Source: Streptomyces novaecaesareae
Lineage (GTDB): Bacteria; Actinomycetota; Actinomycetes; Streptomycetales; Streptomycetaceae
NCBI RefSeq assembly: GCF_000716875.1
Contig: NZ_JNWQ01000076.1
Coordinates: 1 to 32,579 of the forward strand
Length of the DNA stretch: 32,579 bases
Direction: 5' to 3'
In this document: positions 24,807 to 31,677 of the stretch, one piece after another
Layout: each line of letters begins with the position of its first letter
How positions within the stretch are numbered: the first letter of the stretch is position 1
Made by a program: the position numbers and the translations under genes
Notes under the pieces: model-generated
Database searches by the model: none
Seen by the model: the letters and a program-made list of their open reading frames with translations, nothing else
What the model was told of the DNA's origin: nothing

Positions 24807-24976
24807 TACTCTCCCCAGTCCTCCTCGACCTCCGGCGCCTGCGACAGCACCGGCGGGTCCATCCCGATGACCTCCAACTCGACGCGGCAGTCGCCGCATT
24901 CGATGATCTCGGCGACGCGGGTGCCGACGTCGACCGCCACCTCGGCATCGCACTCCGGGCAAACTGCGACAGACAT
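24806..24976 (-). CDS. lysW: LysW-type amino-group carrier protein
   Basis: A 56-residue acidic protein. A zinc-ribbon-like knuckle is formed by Cys6, Cys9, Cys27 and Cys30 (CPEC and CGDC), and the C-terminus is EEDWGE. The EDWGE tail is the hallmark of LysW/AmCP proteins; its last Glu56 forms an isopeptide or amide bond with the amino group of the substrate amino acid. The ATG at 24,976 is preceded by AGGAGG on the minus strand and replaces a longer in-frame start in the promoter region. As the first gene of the leftward operon, next to its ligase, it is diagnostic for carrier-protein-mediated chemistry. In this setting that chemistry is secondary metabolism and not lysine or arginine synthesis. 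Confidence 0.95.
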   Translation of the reverse strand: MSVAVCPECDAEVAVDVGTRVAEIIECGDCRVELEVIGMDPPVLSQAPEVEEDWGE

Positions 24977-25262
24977 GACTCCTCCTGGGAACGAATGGGA
25001 ATGGGATCGGTCCGCTGCGGCGACCACCGCCGGCCGGACCTCTGGAACACTAACCACAGAATGCCCGGCACTCCAGACACACTTTCTTCTCGGTCCGATC
25101 AGCGGCCGTTATCGCAGACTGGATAAGGTCGCGATTATCGCCTCATAAAATTCCGTCACCGCGATGACCTGCCAAAATCCGGCCGAGCTGCGTAGGCTCC
25201 TTGACCACGAATCAGATTTAGCCGTCGGCCTTCCGCCGATATTCAATCCGCAAGGAGCTGAC
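24977..25262. promoter_or_regulatory. Divergent promoter region between the two biosynthetic operons
   Basis: This 286-base AT-richer gap separates the lysW-led leftward operon from the encapsulin-led rightward operon and must hold promoters for both. TTATCGC occurs twice in direct orientation (25,109-25,115 and 25,135-25,141, 26 bases apart). The second is part of the short palindrome GCGAT-T-ATCGC (25,131-25,141). TAGGCT at 25,193-25,198 resembles a Streptomyces -10 box for the rightward operon, but no clear -35 is seen. AAGGAG at 25,253-25,258 is the encapsulin ribosome site. No regulator gene of the cluster is in the window. Confidence 0.5.
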
Positions 25263-26156
25263 ATGCGGGGAGCAACCGCCAGTCCGGTCGTCGACCAGGG
25301 GGTACGCGTGACCCTCTCCGACCCGGGCCTCGAAGAGCGCAGCCCGGGCCAGGAGTTCGCCTGGTCACTCGGGGGCGTCCGCCCCCACGAGGACCTCGTC
25401 GTGCCGTTCCGGGCTCATCTGCCTGCCGTCTTCCCACTGTTCGCCACCCGCCCCCGGTACGCGGTCCGCCATCTGCTGAAGACGGCCACCGTCCCGGACC
25501 GCCAAGTGGCCTACGTCCACGAGCCGCCGGCGGACCGCCTCAGCGCCTCCGGCACCTCGTACGCCACCACTCCCGAGGCCGCGTTCGCGCCCGACCTGCG
25601 CAAGGCCGAGCTGACCGACCTCACCGTCTCGGTCCCGCTGCCCGACGGCCTGCTGGACGAACCCGCGCTGCTGGCGGCGTTCATCGACTACCGCGTGCTG
25701 GTGCGGCTGTCGGCGGTGGAGAACGAGGCACTGCTGCACGGCAGCGAGGACAAGGCGATACCCGGCCTGCTCGGCCTCTCCGGCTCCCGGCACGGCTCGC
25801 TGGACGGCGACCCGGCCGAGGTGCTGACCGCCGCCGCCGCCGAGGTCGAGGAGACCGGCGGCTCCTGCGACGGCATGGTCGTCCACCCGCGCCGGTACTG
25901 GGCGCTGGCCGCGGCCGGCGTGCTGGAGACGCTGGCCCGCACCGGGATCACCGTTTCCCGCACCCGCATGATCGCCCCGGATCAGGTGCTGCTCGGCGAC
26001 TTCCGGGCCGCCGCGACGCTGCTCGTCCCGGGCGTCGCCTCGCTCGAACTCCTGCGCGGCACCGGGCCGGACGGCTCGGACCTCATCCGCGCCACCACCC
26101 GGGTCGGACTGGCGGTCCACCTGCCGCAGCACTTCCTGCTGCTCTCGCAGAGCTGA
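25263..26156 (+). CDS. HK97-fold encapsulin shell protein (Family 3, natural-product type)
   Basis: A 297-residue protein with the layout of an HK97-type capsid or encapsulin. It has an N-terminal arm (1-60), an E-loop-like segment (about 75-125), and the P-domain/spine phrase RLSAVENEALLHGS then IPGLLGLSG (148-174). A-domain phrases MVVHPRRYWAL (205-215) and TRMIAPDQVLLGDF (234-247) follow, and the final strands are LIRATTRVGLAVHLPQHF (275-291). I chose the ATG after AAGGAG at 25,253; an ATG 99 bases upstream lacks a ribosome site. No phage genes accompany it. It leads an operon with a sulfotransferase 16 bases downstream and faces a LysW-type operon. Capsid-like shells inside natural-product clusters are known as Family 3 encapsulins, and almost none has been studied. 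Which enzyme it encloses is unknown. Confidence 0.85.
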   Translation: MRGATASPVVDQGVRVTLSDPGLEERSPGQEFAWSLGGVRPHEDLVVPFRAHLPAVFPLFATRPRYAVRHLLKTATVPDRQVAYVHEPPADRLSASGTSYATTPEAAFAPDLRKAELTDLTVSVPLPDGLLDEPALLAAFIDYRVLVRLSAVENEALLHGSEDKAIPGLLGLSGSRHGSLDGDPAEVLTAAAAEVEETGGSCDGMVVHPRRYWALAAAGVLETLARTGITVSRTRMIAPDQVLLGDFRAAATLLVPGVASLELLRGTGPDGSDLIRATTRVGLAVHLPQHFLLLSQS

Positions 26157-26172
26157 GGTCCGAAGGACGACG

Positions 26173-27135
26173 ATGACAACACCTAAGGAAGACCCGAACC
26201 CGATGGCCGATCGGCCCGTACCCGTCCTGTACATCACCGGCTGGATGCGCAGCGGCAGCACGCTGGTGGGCAACGTCCTCAACGAACTCCCCGGTGTACT
26301 GCACGCCGGCGAGTTGCACTACCTGTGGCAGAACGGGGTCCTGTCCTCCGGCACCAACTCGGCATGCGGCTGCGGGCTGGCGCTGCGCGAGTGCCCGCTC
26401 TGGTCGGCGACGCTGGACACCGCGTGGGCCGACACCTCACAGGCGGCCGCACGCCGGACGGTCATGAGCCAGCACGCCCTGCTGCGCACCCGGCACACCC
26501 GGGACCGGCTGGCCGAGGCCACCGGTCGAACCGCTCAGGCCCCCGGTCTCGGCCGGCTGCTGGACAGCACGGCCCGGCTCTACCAGGCGCTCGCCATCCG
26601 CGGCGGCGAGCGCCTGGTGGTGGACGGTTCGAAGTACCCGGCCGAGGCGGCCGCACTGCTGGGCCGAGGCGACCTGGACGTGCGGGTCCTGCACATCGTG
26701 CGGGACCCCCGGGCGACCGCCTACTCCTACCGGCGGGTCAAGCAGTACATCGACCCGATGAGCCCGGCTCGGAGCAGCCGGTACTGGACCGCGTTCAACC
26801 TGGCCTCCGAACTGGTGGGCGAGGCCGCGCCGGGCCGGTACCTGCGGGTACGGCACGAGGACCTCTGCCGGCGTCCGCGTGAGGTGATCGGCGAGATCAT
26901 CCGCTTCGCCGGGCTGGACGACGAACCGCCCGTGGACGACCGGGGAATCGTGCACCTCGGCATCAACCACACCGTGACCGGCAACCCCGACCGGCTGCGT
27001 CAGGGCGCCACCGCCATCCTCCCGGACGACCGCTGGCGCACCGAGCTGTCCGGCCGGGACATCGCGTCCGCGACGGCCATGGCCGCGCCGCTGCTGCCCC
27101 GCTACCGCTACCCCCTGTTCCCCGGCCGCCCGTAG
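26173..27135 (+). CDS. PAPS-dependent sulfotransferase
   Basis: A 320-residue sulfotransferase. The 5'-phosphosulfate-binding loop is GWMRSGSTLVGNVL (23-36), and the 3'-phosphate-binding segment starts VLHIVRDPRATAYSYRR (172-188), both intact. LVVDGSKYP and the C-terminal LGINHTVTGNPDRLR match bacterial Sulfotransfer_3-type enzymes. It transfers sulfate from PAPS to a hydroxyl group. It starts 16 bases after the encapsulin gene, at an ATG preceded by AAGGACG; an in-frame ATG at residue 11 is an alternative. In related azabicyclic amino-acid pathways a sulfate ester is made as a leaving group for ring closure, so the sulfate may be transient here. Terpene sulfation is the alternative. Confidence 0.92.
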   Translation: MTTPKEDPNPMADRPVPVLYITGWMRSGSTLVGNVLNELPGVLHAGELHYLWQNGVLSSGTNSACGCGLALRECPLWSATLDTAWADTSQAAARRTVMSQHALLRTRHTRDRLAEATGRTAQAPGLGRLLDSTARLYQALAIRGGERLVVDGSKYPAEAAALLGRGDLDVRVLHIVRDPRATAYSYRRVKQYIDPMSPARSSRYWTAFNLASELVGEAAPGRYLRVRHEDLCRRPREVIGEIIRFAGLDDEPPVDDRGIVHLGINHTVTGNPDRLRQGATAILPDDRWRTELSGRDIASATAMAAPLLPRYRYPLFPGRP

Positions 27136-27177
27136 TCGGGGGCGCGACACCGAGTCACGAACGAAAGGAGAGAGACC

Positions 27178-27948
27178 ATGGACCTCGGACTACGGGGGCG
27201 GGTCGCCCTGGTCGCCGGGTCGAGCAGTGGCCTGGGCCTGGCGGTGGCCCGAACCCTCGCCGCGGAGGGCGCGCACGTCTCCATCTGCGGCCGTGACCCG
27301 GACCGGCTGGCCCGAGCCCGGGCGGAGCTGGAGCAGCTCGGCCCGGGCCGGGTCCTCGCCACCGCCGTCGACCTGCGCGACGAACACGCCTGCGCGGACT
27401 GGGTGGAGCACACGGCCGAGGAATTCGGCGCGCTGCACGTCCTGGTGTCCAACTCGGGTGGTGTGCCGTTCGGTCCGGTCGACGCCTTCGACGTCGCACA
27501 GTACCGGCAGGCGGTCAACGACAACCTGCTGCCCCACGTCGCGCTCGCCCTGGCCGCCGCGCCCCACCTCACCGCGGCCGGCTGGGGACGCATCCTGATG
27601 ATCACCTCCGAGGCGGTGCGCCAGCCGCACCCCGGCAGCGGGCTCTCGTCCGTGGCACGACTGGGTGTCCTCGGCTTCGTCAAGGGGCTCGTGGATTCCC
27701 TGGGCGCCGCCGGCGTGACCGTGAACGTGCTCGCTCCCGGCTTCCACCGCACGGCCGCGCTCGACGAGCAGTACGGTGCCGACGTGGAGACCGAGATCTC
27801 CCGGGTGGCCGCGGGACTTCCGCTGGGGAGAATCGGTCGACCGGACGACTTCGGCGCGCTCGCGGCGTTCCTCGCCAGCGAGCAGGCCGCCTTCGTCACC
27901 GGCACGGTACTCGTCGCCGACGGGGGCAACACCCGCGGCATCGGCTGA
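27178..27948 (+). CDS. Atypical short-chain dehydrogenase/reductase family protein
   Basis: A 256-residue Rossmann-fold SDR. The cofactor loop is AGSSSGLGLAVA (13-24), GRDPDR follows beta 2 (suggesting NADP), and SNSGG (91-95) stands at the NNAG position. The catalytic Ser144 (MITSEAV) is present. At the Tyr-x-x-x-Lys positions, 13 and 17 residues further on, the sequence has Ser157 and Arg161 (GLSSVARLGVLG). This belongs to a known SDR subgroup with an S-x-x-x-R pattern, so redox activity cannot be assumed. The start follows AAGGAGAG. It sits between the sulfotransferase and exporter genes and could reduce the ketone produced by the transketolase step, or act non-redox. Confidence 0.88.
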   Translation: MDLGLRGRVALVAGSSSGLGLAVARTLAAEGAHVSICGRDPDRLARARAELEQLGPGRVLATAVDLRDEHACADWVEHTAEEFGALHVLVSNSGGVPFGPVDAFDVAQYRQAVNDNLLPHVALALAAAPHLTAAGWGRILMITSEAVRQPHPGSGLSSVARLGVLGFVKGLVDSLGAAGVTVNVLAPGFHRTAALDEQYGADVETEISRVAAGLPLGRIGRPDDFGALAAFLASEQAAFVTGTVLVADGGNTRGIG

Positions 27949-27966
27949 GGAGAGAGCGAGAAGCGC

Positions 27967-27996
27967 ATGTACGACCGCTACGAGGTGGGGTCATGA
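27967..27996 (+). CDS. Possible nine-residue leader ORF coupled to the exporter gene
   Basis: ATG at 27,967 opens a ten-codon frame (MYDRYEVGS) whose TGA stop overlaps the ATG of the exporter gene as ATGA. GGAG lies 14 bases upstream, rather far for a good site, while GAGGTGGGG directly precedes the exporter start. It could provide translational coupling, be the remnant of a lost small gene, or be chance. Confidence 0.25.
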   Translation: MYDRYEVGS

Positions 27997-29201
27997 ACAG
28001 GTCGACGCTGCCGTCCATCGGAGCCGACAGCTCCCAGGGCCTGTCCGGGACGGAATCCTGGGTGCGGACATTCGCGGGCGTGGTCACCGCGCTGTTCTGC
28101 ACCTTCGCGTCGTTCGGCATGGTCATCCCGGTGATCCCGCACCTGGTCACCGAGAAGCTCGGCGGCTCCGCCTTCGAGGTGGGAGTCACCTTCACGCTCT
28201 CCGGTGTGGTGGCGCTGCTGGTCCGGCCGTTCGCCGGACAGCTCGCCCAGCGGCGGGGCAGTCGGCCGGTGATGATGCTGGGCGCGGCGCTGATCGTGGT
28301 GGTCGCAGCCCTGTACGCCTTACCGTTCGGGCTGCCCGGTCTGTTCGGCGCCCGGCTGGTCATGGGCGTCGGTGAGGCTCTGCTGTTCACAGCTGGCTCG
28401 GTCTGGACGGTGGCCCTGACGCCGGTGGACCGGCGCGGCCAGATCGTCGGCTTCTACGGGCTGGCGATGTGGACCGGTCTGACGGTGGGTCCGATCGCGG
28501 GGGACGCGGTCTTCCGCCTCGGCTCGTACACCGCGGTGTGGATCAGCGTGGCCGTACTGCCGGCCGCCGCCGTCCTGGTGCTGTCCTTCCTCCCGTCGAG
28601 CAAGCCGCTCGGCAGCAACGGGGTGTCGACCAAGCTCCTGCCCCGGCCGGCCGTGCTTCCGGGCCTGTCGCTCGGCTGCGGGGCGTTCGGCTACGCGGCG
28701 GTCGCCAGCTTCGGCGCACTGGCGCTCACCTCGCGCGGCATCGGCCACGGTTCGGCGCTGATCAGCCTGTTCAGTGTGGCCTACGTGCTGGTCCGGCTGG
28801 TCGCGGGCCGCTTCCCGGACCGGATCGGCGCACTGCCCGTCATCGTCGTCTCGGCCTCCGTCGAGGCGGTCGGCATGGTCCTCATCGCGTTCGCCCCGAC
28901 GCTCTGGGTCGCGGGCCTCGGAGCACTCATCTCGGGCGGCGGCTTCACCCTGCTGTACCCGGCCCTGGCACTGATCACCATCGACACCGCGCCGGAAGCC
29001 GAGCGCGGAGCCGCGCTCGGCGCCATCACCTCGTTCTTCGACGTGGCCGTCGGCGTGGCCGGCCTGCTCGGCGGTGCGCTCGCCGAGGTGAGCTACACCG
29101 CGACGTTCCTGATGTCCGCGGTGGCGGTGCTGGGCTCGCTGTTCACCGGCACGATCGCGGCCCGTCGCCGGAACCAGGCGATGACGACCGCGATCGACTG
29201 A
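27993..29201 (+). CDS. Major facilitator superfamily exporter
   Basis: A 402-residue membrane transporter with about twelve hydrophobic segments in two halves and a central loop near residue 200 (PSSKPLGSNGVSTK). The loop between helices 2 and 3 carries the MFS motif A variant GQLAQRRGSRPVM, and the AGRFPDRIG loop in the second half repeats it. The hydrophilic 25-residue N-terminus is cytoplasmic. The ATG follows GAGGTGGGG and may be coupled to the tiny frame just upstream. Its place inside the biosynthetic operon suggests export of the product or self-protection. Substrate specificity cannot be deduced. Confidence 0.9.
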   Translation: MNRSTLPSIGADSSQGLSGTESWVRTFAGVVTALFCTFASFGMVIPVIPHLVTEKLGGSAFEVGVTFTLSGVVALLVRPFAGQLAQRRGSRPVMMLGAALIVVVAALYALPFGLPGLFGARLVMGVGEALLFTAGSVWTVALTPVDRRGQIVGFYGLAMWTGLTVGPIAGDAVFRLGSYTAVWISVAVLPAAAVLVLSFLPSSKPLGSNGVSTKLLPRPAVLPGLSLGCGAFGYAAVASFGALALTSRGIGHGSALISLFSVAYVLVRLVAGRFPDRIGALPVIVVSASVEAVGMVLIAFAPTLWVAGLGALISGGGFTLLYPALALITIDTAPEAERGAALGAITSFFDVAVGVAGLLGGALAEVSYTATFLMSAVAVLGSLFTGTIAARRRNQAMTTAID

Positions 29202-29242
29202 CTTGCCATCACATACGTTGACTGAAGCAAAGGAGCCTTCGG

Positions 29243-31120
29243 ATGTCCGAGCTGGGAGAAGTCGCCAGCGCTCGGAGGGCCGCGCTGTACGTGGTCAAGC
29301 TCGGCAGCGCGAGCCTGGAACACCCCGCGGTCTTCGACGAGATCACGGGCCTGCACCGACGTGGCGCACGACTGCTGGTGGTCGCCGGCGGCGCCGCCGG
29401 AATCGCGGAGCACTACCGCACGATCGGACGGCCCGTCCGGCACCTCACGCTGCGCAACGGTGACGAGGTCCGCTACTGCCCGCCCGAGGAGTTACCGCAC
29501 CTGATCGCAGCCTACGAACAGATCACCCTGCCCCGTATCGAGGAGGAACTGACCGCCCGGGGGCTGTCGGTGTTCGCCACCGTGGCCCGCGCCGGCTCGC
29601 TCGTACGGGCGAAGACCAACGCGCCCCTGCGCACCACCGAGGACGGACGCACCCGGATCGTGCGCGATCACCGCGCCGGCACCGTGTCCGAGGTCGACGC
29701 CGACCGGCTGACCAGCCTGCTGGACACCTTCGACGTGGTCTGTCTGGCCCCGCCGGTCGCCGACATCGACGGCGGCACCGCGCTCAACGTGGACGCCGAC
29801 ATGCTGGCCGCCGCGGTCGCCAAGGCCCTGGACGCGGACCACCTCCGGCTCGTCACCGGCACGGCCGGCCTGCTCACCGACCCCGCGGACCCCACCAGCA
29901 CGCTGCGCCACGCCACCTGGGGCGAGGGACAGCAGTTCGCCCGCGGCCGGATGCGGCAGAAGGTCCGGGCCGCGGAGAGCGCCCTGGAGGGCACCTGCGA
30001 CGTCGCCGTCACCGGACCGCACACCCTCTCCCCCGCGGGCGGCACCTGGTTCTGGCGGGCCCCGGCCCCCGCGCCGGACCTCACCCTGCTCGCCCGTGCC
30101 GTCGAACTGTCCTCCGTGTCCCGTGACGAGCGGGAGATAGCCGAGTTCCTGGCAGGCTGGTGCACCGAGCACGGCATATCCGCGGACGTCGACGCGGCGG
30201 GCAACCTGGTCGCCACCCGGGGCTCGGGCCCCCATCGCCTGCTGATGCTCGGCCACATCGACACGGTGCCGCACCGCTGGCCGGCCCGCTGGGACGGTGA
30301 GGTGCTCACCGGACGCGGCAGCGTCGACGCGAAGGCGAGCCTGGTGACCTACCTCCAGACGCTCGCCGAACTGGACGTCCCCGCGGGCGTCCAGGTCCGC
30401 GTGGTCGGCGCGGTCGAGGAGGAGATCACCGCGGCGGGCGCGTTCTTCGCCCGCGACCACTACCCCGCCGACGCCGTCGTCATCGGCGAGCCCAGCGGGG
30501 CCGGGGCGCTGACCATCGGCTACTTCGGGCTGGTGAAGGTCCGGCTGAGCGTCTCCGAACACACCGGGCACACGGCCGGCAAGGACGTCCGTACCGCCGG
30601 AGACCGCATGGTCGAGGTCCTGGACACCGTGCGCCGCGAAGTCGCACAGCTCGCCCCGGACGCCCTCACCGCCGTCCTCGGCGTGCACGCCCGCAACCAC
30701 GGCGACCTGCAGATCGGCGAGGCCGTGGTGGACGTCCGGGTCCCCCCGCAGCTCGCCGTCGACGAGCTGCTGGAGCTGCTCCGGGGGCTGGTCACCGAAC
30801 CCGTCCGGCTCGACGTACTGCGAGCGACCCCCGGAGTCACCACACCGCGCTCCAGCCCCTTGGTGCGGTCCTTCTCACGGGCCTTCAGGTCGGCGGAGCT
30901 GAGCCCCCGCTTCCTGGTGAAGAAGGGGAGCAGCGACATGAACACCCTCGCCACCAGCTGGCACGGAGTCCCCATGGTCGCCTACGGCCCCGGGGACGCG
31001 AAGCTCGACCACACCCCCCACGAGGAGATCCACGCCGCCGAGTTCCGGCACGCCCGCGCCGTCCTGCGGGCGGCCGTCGAGGACTGGATCGCCTCCGCGA
31101 ACGCGAGGAGCGACGGATGA
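29243..31120 (+). CDS. Fusion: LysW-linked amino-acid kinase (ArgB/LysZ-like) + M20 deacylase (LysK/ArgE-like)
   Basis: A 625-residue single chain. Residues 12-265 form an amino-acid kinase domain: KLGSAS (19-24), VVAGGAAG (46-53), ALNVDADMLAAAVAKAL (180-196), and GRMRQKVRAAESAL (235-248) matching the G-x-M-x-x-K of N-acyl-glutamate kinases. Residues 275-625 form an M20 metallopeptidase: GHIDT (His338, Asp340), SVDAK (Asp362), VEEE (near 391-394), GEPSG (Glu416), SSDMN (563-567) and His590. The kinase would phosphorylate the side-chain carboxylate of the LysW-bound amino acid, and the M20 domain would cut the finished residue from LysW. These are the third and last carrier-protein steps, normally on separate proteins. 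The frame is continuous through the linker (265-280). Its stop overlaps cysC as ATGA. Confidence 0.92.
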   Translation: MSELGEVASARRAALYVVKLGSASLEHPAVFDEITGLHRRGARLLVVAGGAAGIAEHYRTIGRPVRHLTLRNGDEVRYCPPEELPHLIAAYEQITLPRIEEELTARGLSVFATVARAGSLVRAKTNAPLRTTEDGRTRIVRDHRAGTVSEVDADRLTSLLDTFDVVCLAPPVADIDGGTALNVDADMLAAAVAKALDADHLRLVTGTAGLLTDPADPTSTLRHATWGEGQQFARGRMRQKVRAAESALEGTCDVAVTGPHTLSPAGGTWFWRAPAPAPDLTLLARAVELSSVSRDEREIAEFLAGWCTEHGISADVDAAGNLVATRGSGPHRLLMLGHIDTVPHRWPARWDGEVLTGRGSVDAKASLVTYLQTLAELDVPAGVQVRVVGAVEEEITAAGAFFARDHYPADAVVIGEPSGAGALTIGYFGLVKVRLSVSEHTGHTAGKDVRTAGDRMVEVLDTVRREVAQLAPDALTAVLGVHARNHGDLQIGEAVVDVRVPPQLAVDELLELLRGLVTEPVRLDVLRATPGVTTPRSSPLVRSFSRAFRSAELSPRFLVKKGSSDMNTLATSWHGVPMVAYGPGDAKLDHTPHEEIHAAEFRHARAVLRAAVEDWIASANARSDG

Positions 31121-31677
31121 ACCCGCCCGAGTTCTGCACCTGCCGACCGGGTTCCACGGTCTGGCTGACCGGTCTGCCGAGCGCCGGGAAGACGACGATC
31201 GCCCGGGCGGTCGCGGACCGGCTGCGCGAGGAACAGCGCCGGGTCGAGGTGCTCGACGGGGACGAGATTCGGGCCTTCCTGTCGGCCGGGCTCGGTTTCT
31301 CCCGCGCGGACCGTAACGCCAATGTCGAGCGGATCGGCCTGGTCGCCGAGGTGCTGGCACGCAACGGCGTCACGGTGCTGGTCCCCGTCATCGCGCCGTA
31401 CGCGGACGCTCGGAAGGAGGTCCGCCGGCGCCACGATGCTTCCGGCACGGCCTATCTGGAGGTGCACGTGGCCACACCGGTGGATGTGTGCTCGGTGCGC
31501 GACGTGAAGGGACTGTACGCGAAGCAGGCGGTCGGCGAGATCTCCGGCCTGACCGGCGTCGACGACCCGTACGAGGTTCCGACGAATCCGGACCTGCGGA
31601 TCGAGACGCACCTGCAGCGCGTCGAGGAATCCGCCGGGGACCTGTTCGCGCTGCTGAAGAAGAGGGGGCTGGTATGA
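31117..31677 (+). CDS. cysC: Adenylylsulfate (APS) kinase
   Basis: A 186-residue APS kinase of standard length. The P-loop is GLPSAGKTT (19-27), DGDEIR follows, FSRADRNANVERIG binds APS, and the lid region reads DVKGLYAKQA and SGLTGVDDPYEVP. It phosphorylates APS to PAPS, the sulfate donor for the sulfotransferase encoded at 26,173. The ATG lies in an ATGA overlap with the preceding fusion gene and the stop in an ATGA overlap with cysD, so it is locked into the biosynthetic operon. In Streptomyces a cysC-cysD-cysN run is also part of primary sulfate assimilation. Whether this is a dedicated second copy or the only copy cannot be told from the window. Confidence 0.95.
   Translation: MNPPEFCTCRPGSTVWLTGLPSAGKTTIARAVADRLREEQRRVEVLDGDEIRAFLSAGLGFSRADRNANVERIGLVAEVLARNGVTVLVPVIAPYADARKEVRRRHDASGTAYLEVHVATPVDVCSVRDVKGLYAKQAVGEISGLTGVDDPYEVPTNPDLRIETHLQRVEESAGDLFALLKKRGLV

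Noticed and set aside
25164..25262. Upstream ATG as encapsulin start (33 extra residues)
   Set aside because: It has no ribosome site and would place coding sequence over the likely -10 region; the ATG at 25,263 has AAGGAG at normal spacing.
25263..26156. Prophage major capsid gene
   Set aside because: There is no portal, protease, tail or terminase gene nearby, and it is packed in an operon with metabolic genes, so an encapsulin is the better reading.
22921..31120. Primary arginine or lysine biosynthesis operon
   Set aside because: LysW/LysX are linked to a split transketolase, a sulfotransferase and an encapsulin, and no argJ/argD/argF-type genes are present; secondary metabolism fits better.
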